Part shown: positions 1 through 7,769 of the stretch, one piece after another
How the letters are laid out: each line of letters opens with the position of its first letter
Numbering within the stretch: the stretch's first letter is position 1
Origin: Tissierellia bacterium
GTDB taxonomy: Bacteria > Bacillota > Clostridia > Tissierellales > Peptoniphilaceae
DNA: 40,590 bases
Direction of reading: 5' to 3'
Assembly: GCA_030537855.1 (NCBI GenBank)
Contig: JAUNVD010000017.1
Coordinates: forward strand, 1 to 40,590
Program-made: the position numbers and the translations under genes
Notes under the pieces: model-generated
What the model was told of the DNA's origin: nothing
Databases searched by the model: none
What the model saw: only the letters and a program-made list of their open reading frames with translations

Positions 1-894
1 TTGTTCTTATTATCTCCTGTGACAGGTTTTGCAGAAGGAAAAAAAGCTTTAGTAGATCAATTTCTTCTCCCAGTAACTGTAGAGCACGAAGATAAAACAA
101 AGCACGACCTTGTTTCAACCCTTTTATTTCCTGTAGCTCAAGCTTTTGAGTATGAGGATGGGTTCTATGTTTATCAAATTTCATTTAGAACATTAAGTGC
201 AAATGGTGAAAGTTTGAGGGTCATAAAACTAGGGGTGTTTAATAGTGGTCCAAAAAGTCAAAATTATTTGGCAGAAGTAGTACCTTTAGATGCTTTAGAT
301 TTACAACAAGGAAATACTTCTAAATTTGCTTTTTTGAATAACCCTAATAATAAAAATGAAATACGAGCTAGTGTTGGAATCGGTGGAGTATTTATAGATA
401 ATGGTGTGAAACGCGAAGAGAATGGATACATTGATGATGTTGTTTTTAAATTTGACTGGAAACAAGCTCAAAGTGTGATACATCCTAATAAGCCAAAACC
501 TATTGACAAGAATAAAGACGAGAATCAAAAGCCTCTAAAAAGGGATATCAAAATTAAAGTAAACGGTGAATTTATTCATTCGGAAGTAAAACCATTTATA
601 GAAAATGAAAGAACAATGGTTCCACTTCGCTTTATAGCAGAAGCATTAAAGATTAAAATTGAATGGAATCAGGAAAAGAGAGAGGTATTGATTGTTGACG
701 GAAATAAAAATCTTAAATTACCAATAAATTCTAACAAAATTACTGTAAATGATACGGAAACGATTGAAATCGATTCACCAGCTATTCTAAAGTCTGATCG
801 AACTTTTGTACCACTAAGAGCCATAGCAGAAATATTTGGTGCAAAAGTTGATTGGGAAAATGAAACATCCACTGTAATTATTGAAAAGAAATAA
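1..894 (+). CDS. Secreted protein with C-terminal stalk (copper amine oxidase N-like) domain, 5' end cut by window
   Basis: The reading frame is open from base 1 to the TAA at 892-894. The first visible residues (FLLSPVTGFAEGKK) look like the end of a signal peptide with a cleavage site near GFA/E, so the true start probably lies just upstream of the window and the TTG at base 1 is unlikely to be the start. Residues about 184-297 hold two copies of the copper-amine-oxidase-N-like stalk domain (PF07833 type). The repeated signature is an ERTMVPLRFIAEAL / DRTFVPLRAIAEIF block followed by W-x-x-E and a V-I-I strand. This domain is common in surface proteins of Clostridia and Bacilli and does not imply amine oxidase activity. 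The N-terminal half (about 20-165) is unrecognised and could be a ligand- or wall-binding domain. Likely extracellular or wall-associated; specific role unknown. Confidence 0.8.
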   Translation: MFLLSPVTGFAEGKKALVDQFLLPVTVEHEDKTKHDLVSTLLFPVAQAFEYEDGFYVYQISFRTLSANGESLRVIKLGVFNSGPKSQNYLAEVVPLDALDLQQGNTSKFAFLNNPNNKNEIRASVGIGGVFIDNGVKREENGYIDDVVFKFDWKQAQSVIHPNKPKPIDKNKDENQKPLKRDIKIKVNGEFIHSEVKPFIENERTMVPLRFIAEALKIKIEWNQEKREVLIVDGNKNLKLPINSNKITVNDTETIEIDSPAILKSDRTFVPLRAIAEIFGAKVDWENETSTVIIEKK

Positions 895-1064
895 AGTGAT
901 AGGAAACGAAATATTAACCTTGGTTTAAGAAAGGGTTATATTAAAATTCCACGAATTATGGGCTGATCACAGAAATTAATCTAATGGAAGGAGGTTGTAA
1001 GACAAATAGGAAAAAATAAAGTAACAAGGTTAAAGGCCTAAGTATTTTAAATAATGTATGATGA

Positions 1065-1098
1065 AAAGCAGGGAAGATAGAAAACCCTGCTTTCTTTT
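1065..1098 (+). terminator. Rho-independent terminator between convergent genes
   Basis: Perfect 9-bp stem AAAGCAGGG (1065-1073) / CCCTGCTTT (1085-1093) with an 11-nt loop, followed by CTTTT. It lies between the stalk-domain gene and the convergent membrane-protein gene, whose stop is at 1102-1104, so it may also stop transcription coming from the right. Confidence 0.75.
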
Positions 1099-1101
1099 GT
1101 C

Positions 1102-1713
1102 TTATATATGATTCATGGCCATAAAATGTATGGTGCTTAATAGTGATATCATCATTCCCAAAGTGCCAGCTATGGATGAAAAGTGTAAAACTTTTTTAAA
1201 TACTTTGGGCAATAAAAATTGGACGATAATCATACTAAAGATAGGTAAAGTTATGTAGTGGAAAAAATGAAGGTTCAAACTATGATTTGTTGACAGTCGA
1301 ATAATGGAAATTGTATACAGAGAGGACCAAAACACACATATAAAGCCAAAAATCATCATAACTTTCTTTAAGTTTGTAATAAGTTCAGGGTTACATTTGT
1401 AACATAATACTGAATATGCTACGGTAACATGGAAAGCTGCACAGGAACAAATATAAAAAGCAAAGAATAACATAGCCCAAGTTCCAGTGGAAGTTGGTAA
1501 ATGACGAAGAAAATAAATAGGGGTTATCCACATACTAATGGAAATTAAACCAAGAACAGCTGAAATAAATAGATGTTTTATAGGGGTTCTTTCTGCAATG
1601 GCTTCTCCACTTTCTTTTCCCATTCCTGGTCTTTTTCCTGATACCAATAGTACATCAGCAATCATATTGGTAACGGAAAATATTATAATTATAAAAGCTA
1701 TAAATAGATACAT
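1102..1713 (-). CDS. Uncharacterised six-helix integral membrane protein
   Basis: I do not recognise this 203-residue protein with certainty; its pattern loosely recalls DUF6796-type membrane proteins, but that is only an impression. About six hydrophobic segments are visible, near residues 1-20, 47-70, 78-103, 116-137, 149-170 and 177-200. The first is followed by a short basic/polar loop (GKRPGMGKESGEAIAE). There is no signal peptide, metal motif or ATP-binding site. The ATG at 1713 is preceded by a very good ribosome site, TAAGGAGGTCTAT on the minus strand, so it is almost certainly translated. It is a single-gene unit, convergent with the stalk-domain gene and divergent from the glyoxalase-like gene. 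Confidence 0.7.
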   Translation of the reverse strand: MYLFIAFIIIIFSVTNMIADVLLVSGKRPGMGKESGEAIAERTPIKHLFISAVLGLISISMWITPIYFLRHLPTSTGTWAMLFFAFYICSCAAFHVTVAYSVLCYKCNPELITNLKKVMMIFGFICVFWSSLYTISIIRLSTNHSLNLHFFHYITLPIFSMIIVQFLLPKVFKKVLHFSSIAGTLGMMISLLSTIHFMAMNHI

Positions 1714-1990
1714 ATAGACCTCCTTAAAATCTATAAAACAATGATTGGTATTATCAGTATATCATTTTTTAAAAACAGATAAAATAAAAGATTATAAATT
1801 TCAAACTTTTATCTTTTAATATAAATGGAAAATAAGATTTGATTTTTGTAAAGATACAACAGATATATGACAATCTTCAAAGAAGTCATCATTTATACTT
1901 ATATATGGAATTTTTATATTATGAATATTAAGATGAATCTAACGATAAATATCTAAGCAATATATGGAACGATTACTATAGGAGGATTAT

Positions 1991-2701
1991 ATGAATAGTA
2001 AGAAGAAAGAGAATCTACAACATCCTTTTAAGATTGGTCATGTTCTTTTTAGAGTGAAGGATCTACATCAGGCGGTAAAAAAATATGAAGATAGGGGATA
2101 TCAAGTTTTGTATGGAAGTAATCCGAAAAAAGCTCGAAATGGGATGATTTATTTTGAAGATGGTTCTTTTCTTGAACTATTTAATGTCAGTTCCTATTCA
2201 TTTATGAGAAAGTTAATTTATGGATTGGCAGGATTTCTTTGTATTTTTAATAAAACCATTGGAGGCAGATATATGAGATATGCTGAGGATACAGAAGGTT
2301 GGGCAGATTGGGCTTTGGACAGTGAGGATGATTTTGAGACAAATCTAAAGAGATTATCGGAACGAGAGGTAGAATTATCCAAAGTAAAATCTATGAAACG
2401 CAAGAATCCTGACAATATTCTTCTTCGGTGGAAGTTGGTATTTCCTAAAAAAATAACATTACCTTTTTTAATGGGGGAATATGAACCAAAGCTTACCTAT
2501 TCTACAAAACATAAAAATGGAGTGAAAGGTATTAAAGAAATTCATTTAGGAACGAAGAATTTAGAAGAATCTTTCAATGATTATTGTAAATTTTTTGGAA
2601 CACCTATTTCTGATTATACTTTTCAAATCAATAAAGATCAGGTATTAATTCTCAAAGAGTCTGATGAAAATAAACTCTTGGATGTAGTTTTTAAATACTA
2701 A
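1991..2701 (+). CDS. VOC-superfamily glyoxalase-like domain protein
   Basis: This 236-residue cytoplasmic protein begins its fold with KIGHVLFRVKDLHQAVKKYE, the first beta-alpha unit typical of vicinal-oxygen-chelate (glyoxalase/bleomycin resistance) proteins of the Glyoxalase_3 type. It is followed by a G-Y-Q-V-L-Y-G strand and an MIYFEDGSFLELF strand that carries a likely metal-ligand glutamate. A second half-module starts near residue 177 (GIKEIHLGTKNLEESFNDYC). The substrate is unknown; such proteins include dioxygenases, lyases and resistance proteins. The ATG at 1991 has a strong ribosome site (AGGAGG at 1980-1985). It is monocistronic, with a hairpin terminator overlapping its stop codon. 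Confidence 0.75.
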   Translation: MNSKKKENLQHPFKIGHVLFRVKDLHQAVKKYEDRGYQVLYGSNPKKARNGMIYFEDGSFLELFNVSSYSFMRKLIYGLAGFLCIFNKTIGGRYMRYAEDTEGWADWALDSEDDFETNLKRLSEREVELSKVKSMKRKNPDNILLRWKLVFPKKITLPFLMGEYEPKLTYSTKHKNGVKGIKEIHLGTKNLEESFNDYCKFFGTPISDYTFQINKDQVLILKESDENKLLDVVFKY

Positions 2702-2724
2702 ATCTTTTCCAAGAAAGATTTTTT
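2700..2724 (+). terminator. Weak intrinsic terminator of the VOC-protein gene
   Basis: Stem AAATCTTT (2700-2707) / AAAGATTT (2714-2721), loop of 6 nt, then TTT. The left arm overlaps the TAA stop codon at 2699-2701. The stem is AT-rich, so termination may be inefficient. Confidence 0.55.
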
Positions 2725-2727
2725 AAG

Positions 2728-2750
2728 ATAAAAGGAGAAGGTTACTCTCC
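2728..2750 (-). terminator. Intrinsic terminator of the YitT-family gene
   Basis: Read on the minus strand, GGAGA (2750-2746) pairs with TCTCC (2738-2734) and is followed by TTTTATCTT. It overlaps the stop codon of the membrane-protein gene (2742-2744). The stem is only 5 bp. Confidence 0.5.
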
Positions 2751-3605
2751 CCAAGTAAATCCTTCTCCTTCTACTTCTGATACGGTATTTACATACATAA
2801 ATGCATGATTGTCTGTATTTCTTACAAATTCTCTTAGTAATACATATTGATCTCGGTCTAAAACTGTTTGTATCATTTTACGTTCTTTTCCAGAAAAACC
2901 ACCTTCTGCTGTATATATCGTGGTTCCACGAAATAAATCATCTAATATAAAAGTATTGATAGCTTTCCATTCTCGACTATTAATGGTAATAGCATATTGC
3001 ATATCAAATCCTGCTAACATCTTATCAATTACCACTGCATTAATAATAATTCCAAGTAATGCATACATTCCAAGTTCTGCACCATAAATAAAGGCTGCTC
3101 CTAAGGTTATGGCTCCATCTCCCATAATAAGGCCATTTCCAAAAGTAAATCTTGTATATTTATCGATCATTTTCGCAATAATATCGGTTCCTCCAGTGGA
3201 AGCTCCTTGATTTAATACAATTCCCATACCAAAACCTTGGATAAAAATCCCAAAGATTAGATTGATGAAGAGATCATCAGTAAGAGGTCCCTTTATAGGA
3301 ATGAATTTTTCAAATCCGTTTAACATAAAAGACATGGCCAAAGATGCGTAAATTGTATAACCACCAAAGTCTTTTCCAATGGTTAAAAATCCTGCAATAA
3401 ATAGTAGTAGGTTGATTCCAAATAAAAATATGGATACTGGAATTTTTGGTACTAAGGCATTTAATAACATGGCCAAACCTGTGGCTCCTCCTACTGCTAA
3501 ATTATTAGGAATAAGGAAAAAATATAAACCACATACAAGGATAAAGATTCCTAGATTTACCAAGAAAAAGCGTTTCACATTAAATGCTTTTATTTTACGA
3601 CTCAT
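2742..3605 (-). CDS. YitT-family membrane protein (YitT_membrane + DUF2179)
   Basis: This 287-residue protein has the standard length and layout of the YitT family. An N-terminal membrane domain of about five to six helices (residues about 12-200) carries the family blocks NNLAVGGATGLAMLLN and LNQGASTGGTDIIAK. A soluble C-terminal DUF2179 domain (about 215-280) contains the RGTTIYTAEGGFSGKERKMI signature and a LLREFVRNTDNHAFMYV strand. The family is widespread in Firmicutes; its transported substrate or signal is not firmly known. The ATG at 3605 is preceded on the minus strand by AGGAGTGTGATCAAA. It has its own promoter (3645-3673) and terminator, so it is a single-gene unit. Confidence 0.9.
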   Translation of the reverse strand: MSRKIKAFNVKRFFLVNLGIFILVCGLYFFLIPNNLAVGGATGLAMLLNALVPKIPVSIFLFGINLLLFIAGFLTIGKDFGGYTIYASLAMSFMLNGFEKFIPIKGPLTDDLFINLIFGIFIQGFGMGIVLNQGASTGGTDIIAKMIDKYTRFTFGNGLIMGDGAITLGAAFIYGAELGMYALLGIIINAVVIDKMLAGFDMQYAITINSREWKAINTFILDDLFRGTTIYTAEGGFSGKERKMIQTVLDRDQYVLLREFVRNTDNHAFMYVNTVSEVEGEGFTWGE

Positions 3606-3644
3606 TTGATCACACTCCTTTTAAATTTTTTATTCAACCATACT

Positions 3645-3673
3645 ATTATACGGGGAGTATTTCAGGAAATCAA
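3645..3673 (-). promoter_or_regulatory. Sigma-A-type promoter for the YitT-family gene
   Basis: On the minus strand, a -35 TTGATT (3673-3668) and a -10 TATAAT (3650-3645) are separated by 17 bp. The match is 4/6 and 6/6 to consensus, about 40 bp upstream of the start codon. Confidence 0.6.
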
Positions 3674-3800
3674 GGGGTGAAATAGTTGATTTTTAAAGTT
3701 TTCCCCGTTTTTTCCCAAAGTTATTTCCCTTCTCTATTTTTAAAATTCTGTATTCTTTCTTTCCAATTCAAGGTAAGATATAATGAATAAGGGGAGAGTT

Positions 3801-6119
3801 ATGAAAAGAGTAAAAATTTCAGTGAGAGATTTAATCTATTTTGTTATGAGAAGTGGAGATATTGATAATACTTTTTTATCTCGAACACGTGCTTTGGAAG
3901 GTATGGCAGCTCATAAAAAGATTCAAGACAATTACCCTCAAGATTTTAAGAAGGAAGTAAAATGTTCTACAGAATACCCATTAAATCATATTCTCTTTGA
4001 GATAGTAGGTAGATGTGATGGCTTAGGTATTTATGATGATAAAATAATTCTCGAAGAAATAAAAAGTACCAAGAGAAAAATTAAGGATTTAAAAGAAGAT
4101 ATGAATTCCCTTCATTGGGCACAGTTACTTTGTTATGGTTTTATTTTTTCTGAAGAATATAGGGAGAAAGATATTCATCTTAAGCTCACTTATTATAGTT
4201 TATCTGATGAGAAAGCTATGTCTTTTAATAGAGTGGTGGAGAAAGAGGAGATTGATATATTCTTTCATGATCTTCTCTTAAAATATCTCGAGTTTGCTAA
4301 AATGATTGCCGATTATGTGGATTTGCGAGAGGGAAGCTTTCAAAATCTGACTTTCCCATTTTCAAGATTTCGTCCTGGGCAACGGGAGTGTGCCTTAGCT
4401 GTTTATCAGGCTTTAGGAGAGGAATTTAATCTTTTACTCCAAGCGCCTACAGGAATTGGAAAGTCTATGGCAACTATCTTTCCCTCTCTTCTCCGTGTAA
4501 AAGAAAAAAGTATCCATAAGTTATTTTATTTTGTAAGTCGGTCCACTCAAAAAAATATTCCTCTCGATGCTCTGGAAATTTTAAGGGATCGTGGTTTGAT
4601 TATTAAGTCTCTTGAATTAACTGGAAAGGATAAGATATGTATTAATGATACTGTTAGTTGTAATCCTAAGGACTGTCCTTATGCGAAAGGTCATTTTGAT
4701 CGGGTCAATGATTGTTTATTAGATATCCTTGAACATGAAAATGATCTTCGTCAAGAAAAATTAAAAAAGTATGGACTTTTACATATGGTTTGCCCCCATG
4801 AACTTCAATTTGATATGATAAATTTTACAGATTTTATCATTGGGGATTATAATTACTACTATGACCCTAGTGTTCGACTGTCCTATTTTGATGAACCTGG
4901 TGAAATGTATGGGATTTTGGTAGATGAGGCTCATGGTCTAATTTCAAGAGCAAGGGATATGTATAGTGAAAAATTAAATCTTATGGATTTAAAAGAAGTG
5001 GATAAATATTTACGAAAGAAGGATACTTGGGCTAAAAAAGCATTAAATCAGTTCATTGAGCTTCTTTTAAAAAAGGAGAAAGAATATAAAAATGGTCCCT
5101 TTGCAGAAAAGCAGCCTCCAAAGGAATTAGAACCCTATTTACGTGAATACCTATTGTCCATGGAAGAATTTCTTACCACTGCTTACGATGAACCTGGTTA
5201 TGATAAAGTATTGGATATTTATTTTATATGTACAAGACTATTAAAGTTATTAGAATATTATAATGAAGGGTTTCGGATGATGTATGGGAGACTAAAACCT
5301 TTTTCCATGGAAATCCTATGTTTGGATCCTTCCCGTGTAATAGGAACTCAATCCACAGGGAAGTCTCATATTTATTTTTCAGCGACTTTATTACCAGAGG
5401 TCTTTCACAAAAAGATGTTATCCTATGGGAAAAGGTCTGAGTTTTTCTCTGTGGATAGTCCTTTTCCTAAAGAACATCAAAAAACTTTCTGGGTTCCAGG
5501 TTTACCTATGACCTATCGGCAAAGAGAGAATCAAAAGGAAATAGTTTTAGATTATTTAATGGCTATGGCTGGGAAGAAAGGAAATTTTTTATTTTTCTTT
5601 CCTTCTTATGATTATATGGAAGAAATATATGAAGGTTTTATTTCTTTAACTTCTAGAAAAACAATCATCCAAAATAAAAATATGACGGAACAAGATCGTA
5701 TCGATTATATTAATCATTTTAAATACACAGATTCTATCGTTGGCTTTGCAGTTATGGGAGGAGTTTTTTCTGAAGGTATAGATTTACCTGGGAGTCGACT
5801 TCATGGAGTTGCTATTTTAACTATAGGGATGCCTCAAGTTAATGATATTACAAGAGAAATGATGAAGTTATTTGATGAAGAAGGGGAATCAGGATTTGAT
5901 TATACATATTTATATCCTGGATTTACAAAGGTGGCTCAAAGTGGGGGTAGATTAATTCGTACCTATGAGGATAAAGGAATATTATTACTTTTAGATCATC
6001 GATTTGGGTTAAGGGAGCATCGTTCTCTTTTACCAAAAAACTGGGTATTAAAACCACTTTTTCGACCAGAGAATTTAGAACATATTATGTCCTCGTATTG
6101 GAAGGAGTTTGACTTATGA
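3801..6119 (+). CDS. DinG/XPD-type iron-sulfur DNA helicase with N-terminal PD-(D/E)XK nuclease domain
   Basis: This 772-residue protein joins two modules. The N-terminal part (about 1-180) looks like a Cas4/RecB-type nuclease: GRCDG with D73, then E86-I-K88, then an HWAQLLCYGF motif resembling Q-x-x-x-Y. The rest is a superfamily 2 XPD/DinG helicase with Walker A APTGIGKS (K221), DEAH box (D375-E-A-H), motif V/VI regions GGVFSEGIDLPG and QSGGRLIRT, and cysteines C280, C287, C292, C305 and C331, four of which probably hold a 4Fe-4S cluster. It likely unwinds and processes DNA or R-loop structures in repair. An in-frame ATG lies at 3783, but AAGGGGAGAG sits just ahead of 3801 and a -10-like TATAAT (3779-3784) overlaps the upstream ATG, so 3801 is preferred. 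It is first in an operon and overlaps trmL by 4 nt. Confidence 0.88.
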   Translation: MKRVKISVRDLIYFVMRSGDIDNTFLSRTRALEGMAAHKKIQDNYPQDFKKEVKCSTEYPLNHILFEIVGRCDGLGIYDDKIILEEIKSTKRKIKDLKEDMNSLHWAQLLCYGFIFSEEYREKDIHLKLTYYSLSDEKAMSFNRVVEKEEIDIFFHDLLLKYLEFAKMIADYVDLREGSFQNLTFPFSRFRPGQRECALAVYQALGEEFNLLLQAPTGIGKSMATIFPSLLRVKEKSIHKLFYFVSRSTQKNIPLDALEILRDRGLIIKSLELTGKDKICINDTVSCNPKDCPYAKGHFDRVNDCLLDILEHENDLRQEKLKKYGLLHMVCPHELQFDMINFTDFIIGDYNYYYDPSVRLSYFDEPGEMYGILVDEAHGLISRARDMYSEKLNLMDLKEVDKYLRKKDTWAKKALNQFIELLLKKEKEYKNGPFAEKQPPKELEPYLREYLLSMEEFLTTAYDEPGYDKVLDIYFICTRLLKLLEYYNEGFRMMYGRLKPFSMEILCLDPSRVIGTQSTGKSHIYFSATLLPEVFHKKMLSYGKRSEFFSVDSPFPKEHQKTFWVPGLPMTYRQRENQKEIVLDYLMAMAGKKGNFLFFFPSYDYMEEIYEGFISLTSRKTIIQNKNMTEQDRIDYINHFKYTDSIVGFAVMGGVFSEGIDLPGSRLHGVAILTIGMPQVNDITREMMKLFDEEGESGFDYTYLYPGFTKVAQSGGRLIRTYEDKGILLLLDHRFGLREHRSLLPKNWVLKPLFRPENLEHIMSSYWKEFDL

Positions 6120-6583
6120 GTTTTCATATTGTTTTAGTAGAACCGGAAATACCTTATAATACTGGTGCCATTGCAAGAACTTGTGCTTTAACAAAAACTA
6201 GTCTTCACTTGGTTCATCCTTTAGGGTTTTCCACTGATGATAAACATCTTAAAAGAGCAGGTTTAGATTATTGGCATTTAGTGGAGATATCTCATTATGA
6301 TTCTCTTACAGAGGTTATGGAAAAGTATAGGGAGCATAAATTTTACTTTGCTACTACAAAAGCTGAAAAGTTGTATTCAGATCCAAAATTTAAGGATGGG
6401 GATTTTATTGTTTTTGGGAAAGAAACAAAGGGGTTGCCGGAAACATTGCTCAAAGAGCATAAAGAAGAATGTATTAAGATTCCGATGCTCCACAATTATG
6501 GAAGGTCTTTAAATTTAGCAAATTCAGCAAATATTATTTTATTTGAAGCATTAAGACAAAATAATTTTTTTGATTTAGATTAG
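6116..6583 (+). CDS. trmL: tRNA (cytidine/uridine-34-2'-O)-methyltransferase TrmL
   Basis: This 155-residue SPOUT-class RNA methyltransferase has the usual TrmL length. It would methylate the 2'-O of the wobble nucleotide of certain leucine tRNAs using SAM. All three SPOUT motifs are visible: EIPYNTGAIARTC near the N-terminus, FGKETKGLPE at about 101-110, and IPMLHNYGRSLNLANSANI at about 122-140, which forms the SAM-binding knot. The start overlaps the upstream helicase stop in an ATGA arrangement (6116-6119), so translation is probably coupled. It is followed 9 nt later by the aldolase gene. Confidence 0.93.
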   Translation: MSFHIVLVEPEIPYNTGAIARTCALTKTSLHLVHPLGFSTDDKHLKRAGLDYWHLVEISHYDSLTEVMEKYREHKFYFATTKAEKLYSDPKFKDGDFIVFGKETKGLPETLLKEHKEECIKIPMLHNYGRSLNLANSANIILFEALRQNNFFDLD

Positions 6584-6592
6584 GGGGATATT

Positions 6593-7216
6593 TTGAATAT
6601 TATTGAAGGAGGAAAAGAGCTTTTACGGAGAAATCTAACTTTTGGGACTGGGGGAAATCTTAGTGAGAGAAAAAAAGATGGGTTTTTGATTACCCCTTCT
6701 GGTATTTCTTATGATTGCTTGGAAGAAAAAGATTTAGTTTTAATGGACATGGAGGGTAGTATTGTACATGGAATTCATAAACCTTCCAGTGAATGGGAAA
6801 TGCATCGTCAAATTTATCGTAATTTTTACAAAGCGAATGCTGTCGTTCATACCCATTCTAAGTATGTAAATATTCTTGCTTGTACCGGTGAATCACTACC
6901 TGCGATTCATTATTTATTGGCTTCGGTTGGTGGTAATTCTGTAGATATTGCACCTTATCATACTTATGGGACAAAAGAATTAGCAGAGGATGCTGTAAAG
7001 TATATGGGCAATAAAAAAGCCGTGATTTTAGCAAATCATGGTCTTATTACTTGGGGAGATTCTATAAAAGAAGCATTAGATATTGCAGAAACTGTTGAAT
7101 TTTGTAGTTTTTTATATGTAGAGGCTTCTACATTTGGTACTCCTACATTAATCTCAAACAAGGAAATGGAACTTATGTTAGAAAAATTTCAAGATTATGG
7201 ACCTGGAAAAAGATAA
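6593..7216 (+). CDS. Class II aldolase/adducin family protein (fuculose-phosphate aldolase type)
   Basis: This 207-residue protein matches zinc-dependent sugar-phosphate aldolases of the FucA/AraD class, which cleave or make keto-sugar phosphates through dihydroxyacetone phosphate. Visible signatures are FGTGGNLSER (phosphate binding), PSSEWEMH with the likely catalytic Glu67, and zinc ligands His86 and His88 in VVHTHSKY and His149 in LANHGLITWG. The actual sugar substrate cannot be told, and related enzymes act as epimerases or in methionine salvage. The start is TTG at 6593, supported by the GGGGGAT ribosome site directly after the trmL stop. It is the last gene of the helicase-trmL operon. 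Confidence 0.87.
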   Translation: MNIIEGGKELLRRNLTFGTGGNLSERKKDGFLITPSGISYDCLEEKDLVLMDMEGSIVHGIHKPSSEWEMHRQIYRNFYKANAVVHTHSKYVNILACTGESLPAIHYLLASVGGNSVDIAPYHTYGTKELAEDAVKYMGNKKAVILANHGLITWGDSIKEALDIAETVEFCSFLYVEASTFGTPTLISNKEMELMLEKFQDYGPGKR

Positions 7217-7217
7217 A

Positions 7218-7248
7218 TATGTAAAGAGCTCCTTCATTTAGGAGCTCT
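7218..7248 (-). terminator. Intrinsic terminator between the convergent aldolase and superoxide reductase genes
   Basis: Perfect 9-bp stem AGAGCTCCT (7225-7233) / AGGAGCTCT (7240-7248), 6-nt loop. On the minus strand it is followed by TTTACATATTT, so it best serves the superoxide reductase gene. The plus-strand side lacks a U-tract, but the hairpin may still affect the aldolase transcript. Confidence 0.65.
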
Positions 7249-7257
7249 AAGAAGAGA

Positions 7258-7614
7258 TTAAATCTCTTGTGCATTTTCCCATAGTCCATGGATATTACAA
7301 TAACTTAAGGCTGAAACGACTCCGCCTTTTTCCGTTTTAATATGGCAATCTACCATGGGCTTACTGTAAACTTCTTCTTCCCCATGGGCACAGAAACGAT
7401 AAGAACCAACTTCTATTGGGAACTTACCACCTTCCGGTTGGAAAAATACTTTAATCCATTCAATATGATGTTCTAAAGTATTAGGATGTTCAATTTCTTC
7501 GCCTACTTCGGCTTTGATTTTGAGTTCGCCATCTTTTTTCTCAACATGGAGTACAGGTACATGCTTTTCATTTTTCCAATCTCCGGATTGTACAGTTTCT
7601 GTTAATTTTTTCAT
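7258..7614 (-). CDS. Superoxide reductase (neelaredoxin type, no N-terminal desulforedoxin domain)
   Basis: This 118-residue non-heme iron enzyme reduces superoxide to hydrogen peroxide without making oxygen, a typical defence in anaerobes. The iron ligands of the family are all in place: Glu16 and His18 in NEKHVP, His43 and His49 in HPNTLEHHIEWI, and Cys106/His109 in YCNIHGLW. It has only the catalytic centre II domain and lacks the FeCys4 desulforedoxin domain of longer desulfoferrodoxins. The rubredoxin encoded at 38772-38933 is a possible electron donor (inference). The ATG at 7614 is preceded by AGGAGG on the minus strand. It is a single-gene unit. Confidence 0.92.
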   Translation of the reverse strand: MKKLTETVQSGDWKNEKHVPVLHVEKKDGELKIKAEVGEEIEHPNTLEHHIEWIKVFFQPEGGKFPIEVGSYRFCAHGEEEVYSKPMVDCHIKTEKGGVVSALSYCNIHGLWENAQEI

Positions 7615-7744
7615 ACAAATAACCTCCTAGAATATTTTCTTATTAACTTATATTCATTTATATACCCTAACTTTTATAGATTTAACATGGAAGTTTTAAG
7701 ATTTAGAAAAGATATAAAATACTTTATTTCCTTGACGCTTCTAG

Positions 7745-7750
7745 TATAAT
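7745..7750 (+). promoter_or_regulatory. Probable -10 element of the 7.8-11.9 kb operon
   Basis: TATAAT at 7745-7750 lies 20 bp upstream of the GTG start at 7770. No good -35 lies at 16-18 bp; a TTGACG at 7732-7737 is too close to pair with it. The leader would be very short. Confidence 0.35.
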
Positions 7751-7769
7751 AGAAATAAGAGGTGTAAAT

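Noticed and set aside
983..1018. Eleven-codon frame with an AGGAGG inside
   Set aside because: The AGGAGG lies within the frame, not before a start, and no gene follows it before the terminator.
3783..3800. Earlier in-frame ATG for the nuclease-helicase
   Set aside because: It overlaps a TATAAT -10-like element and has no ribosome site, while AAGGGGAGAG lies right before 3801.
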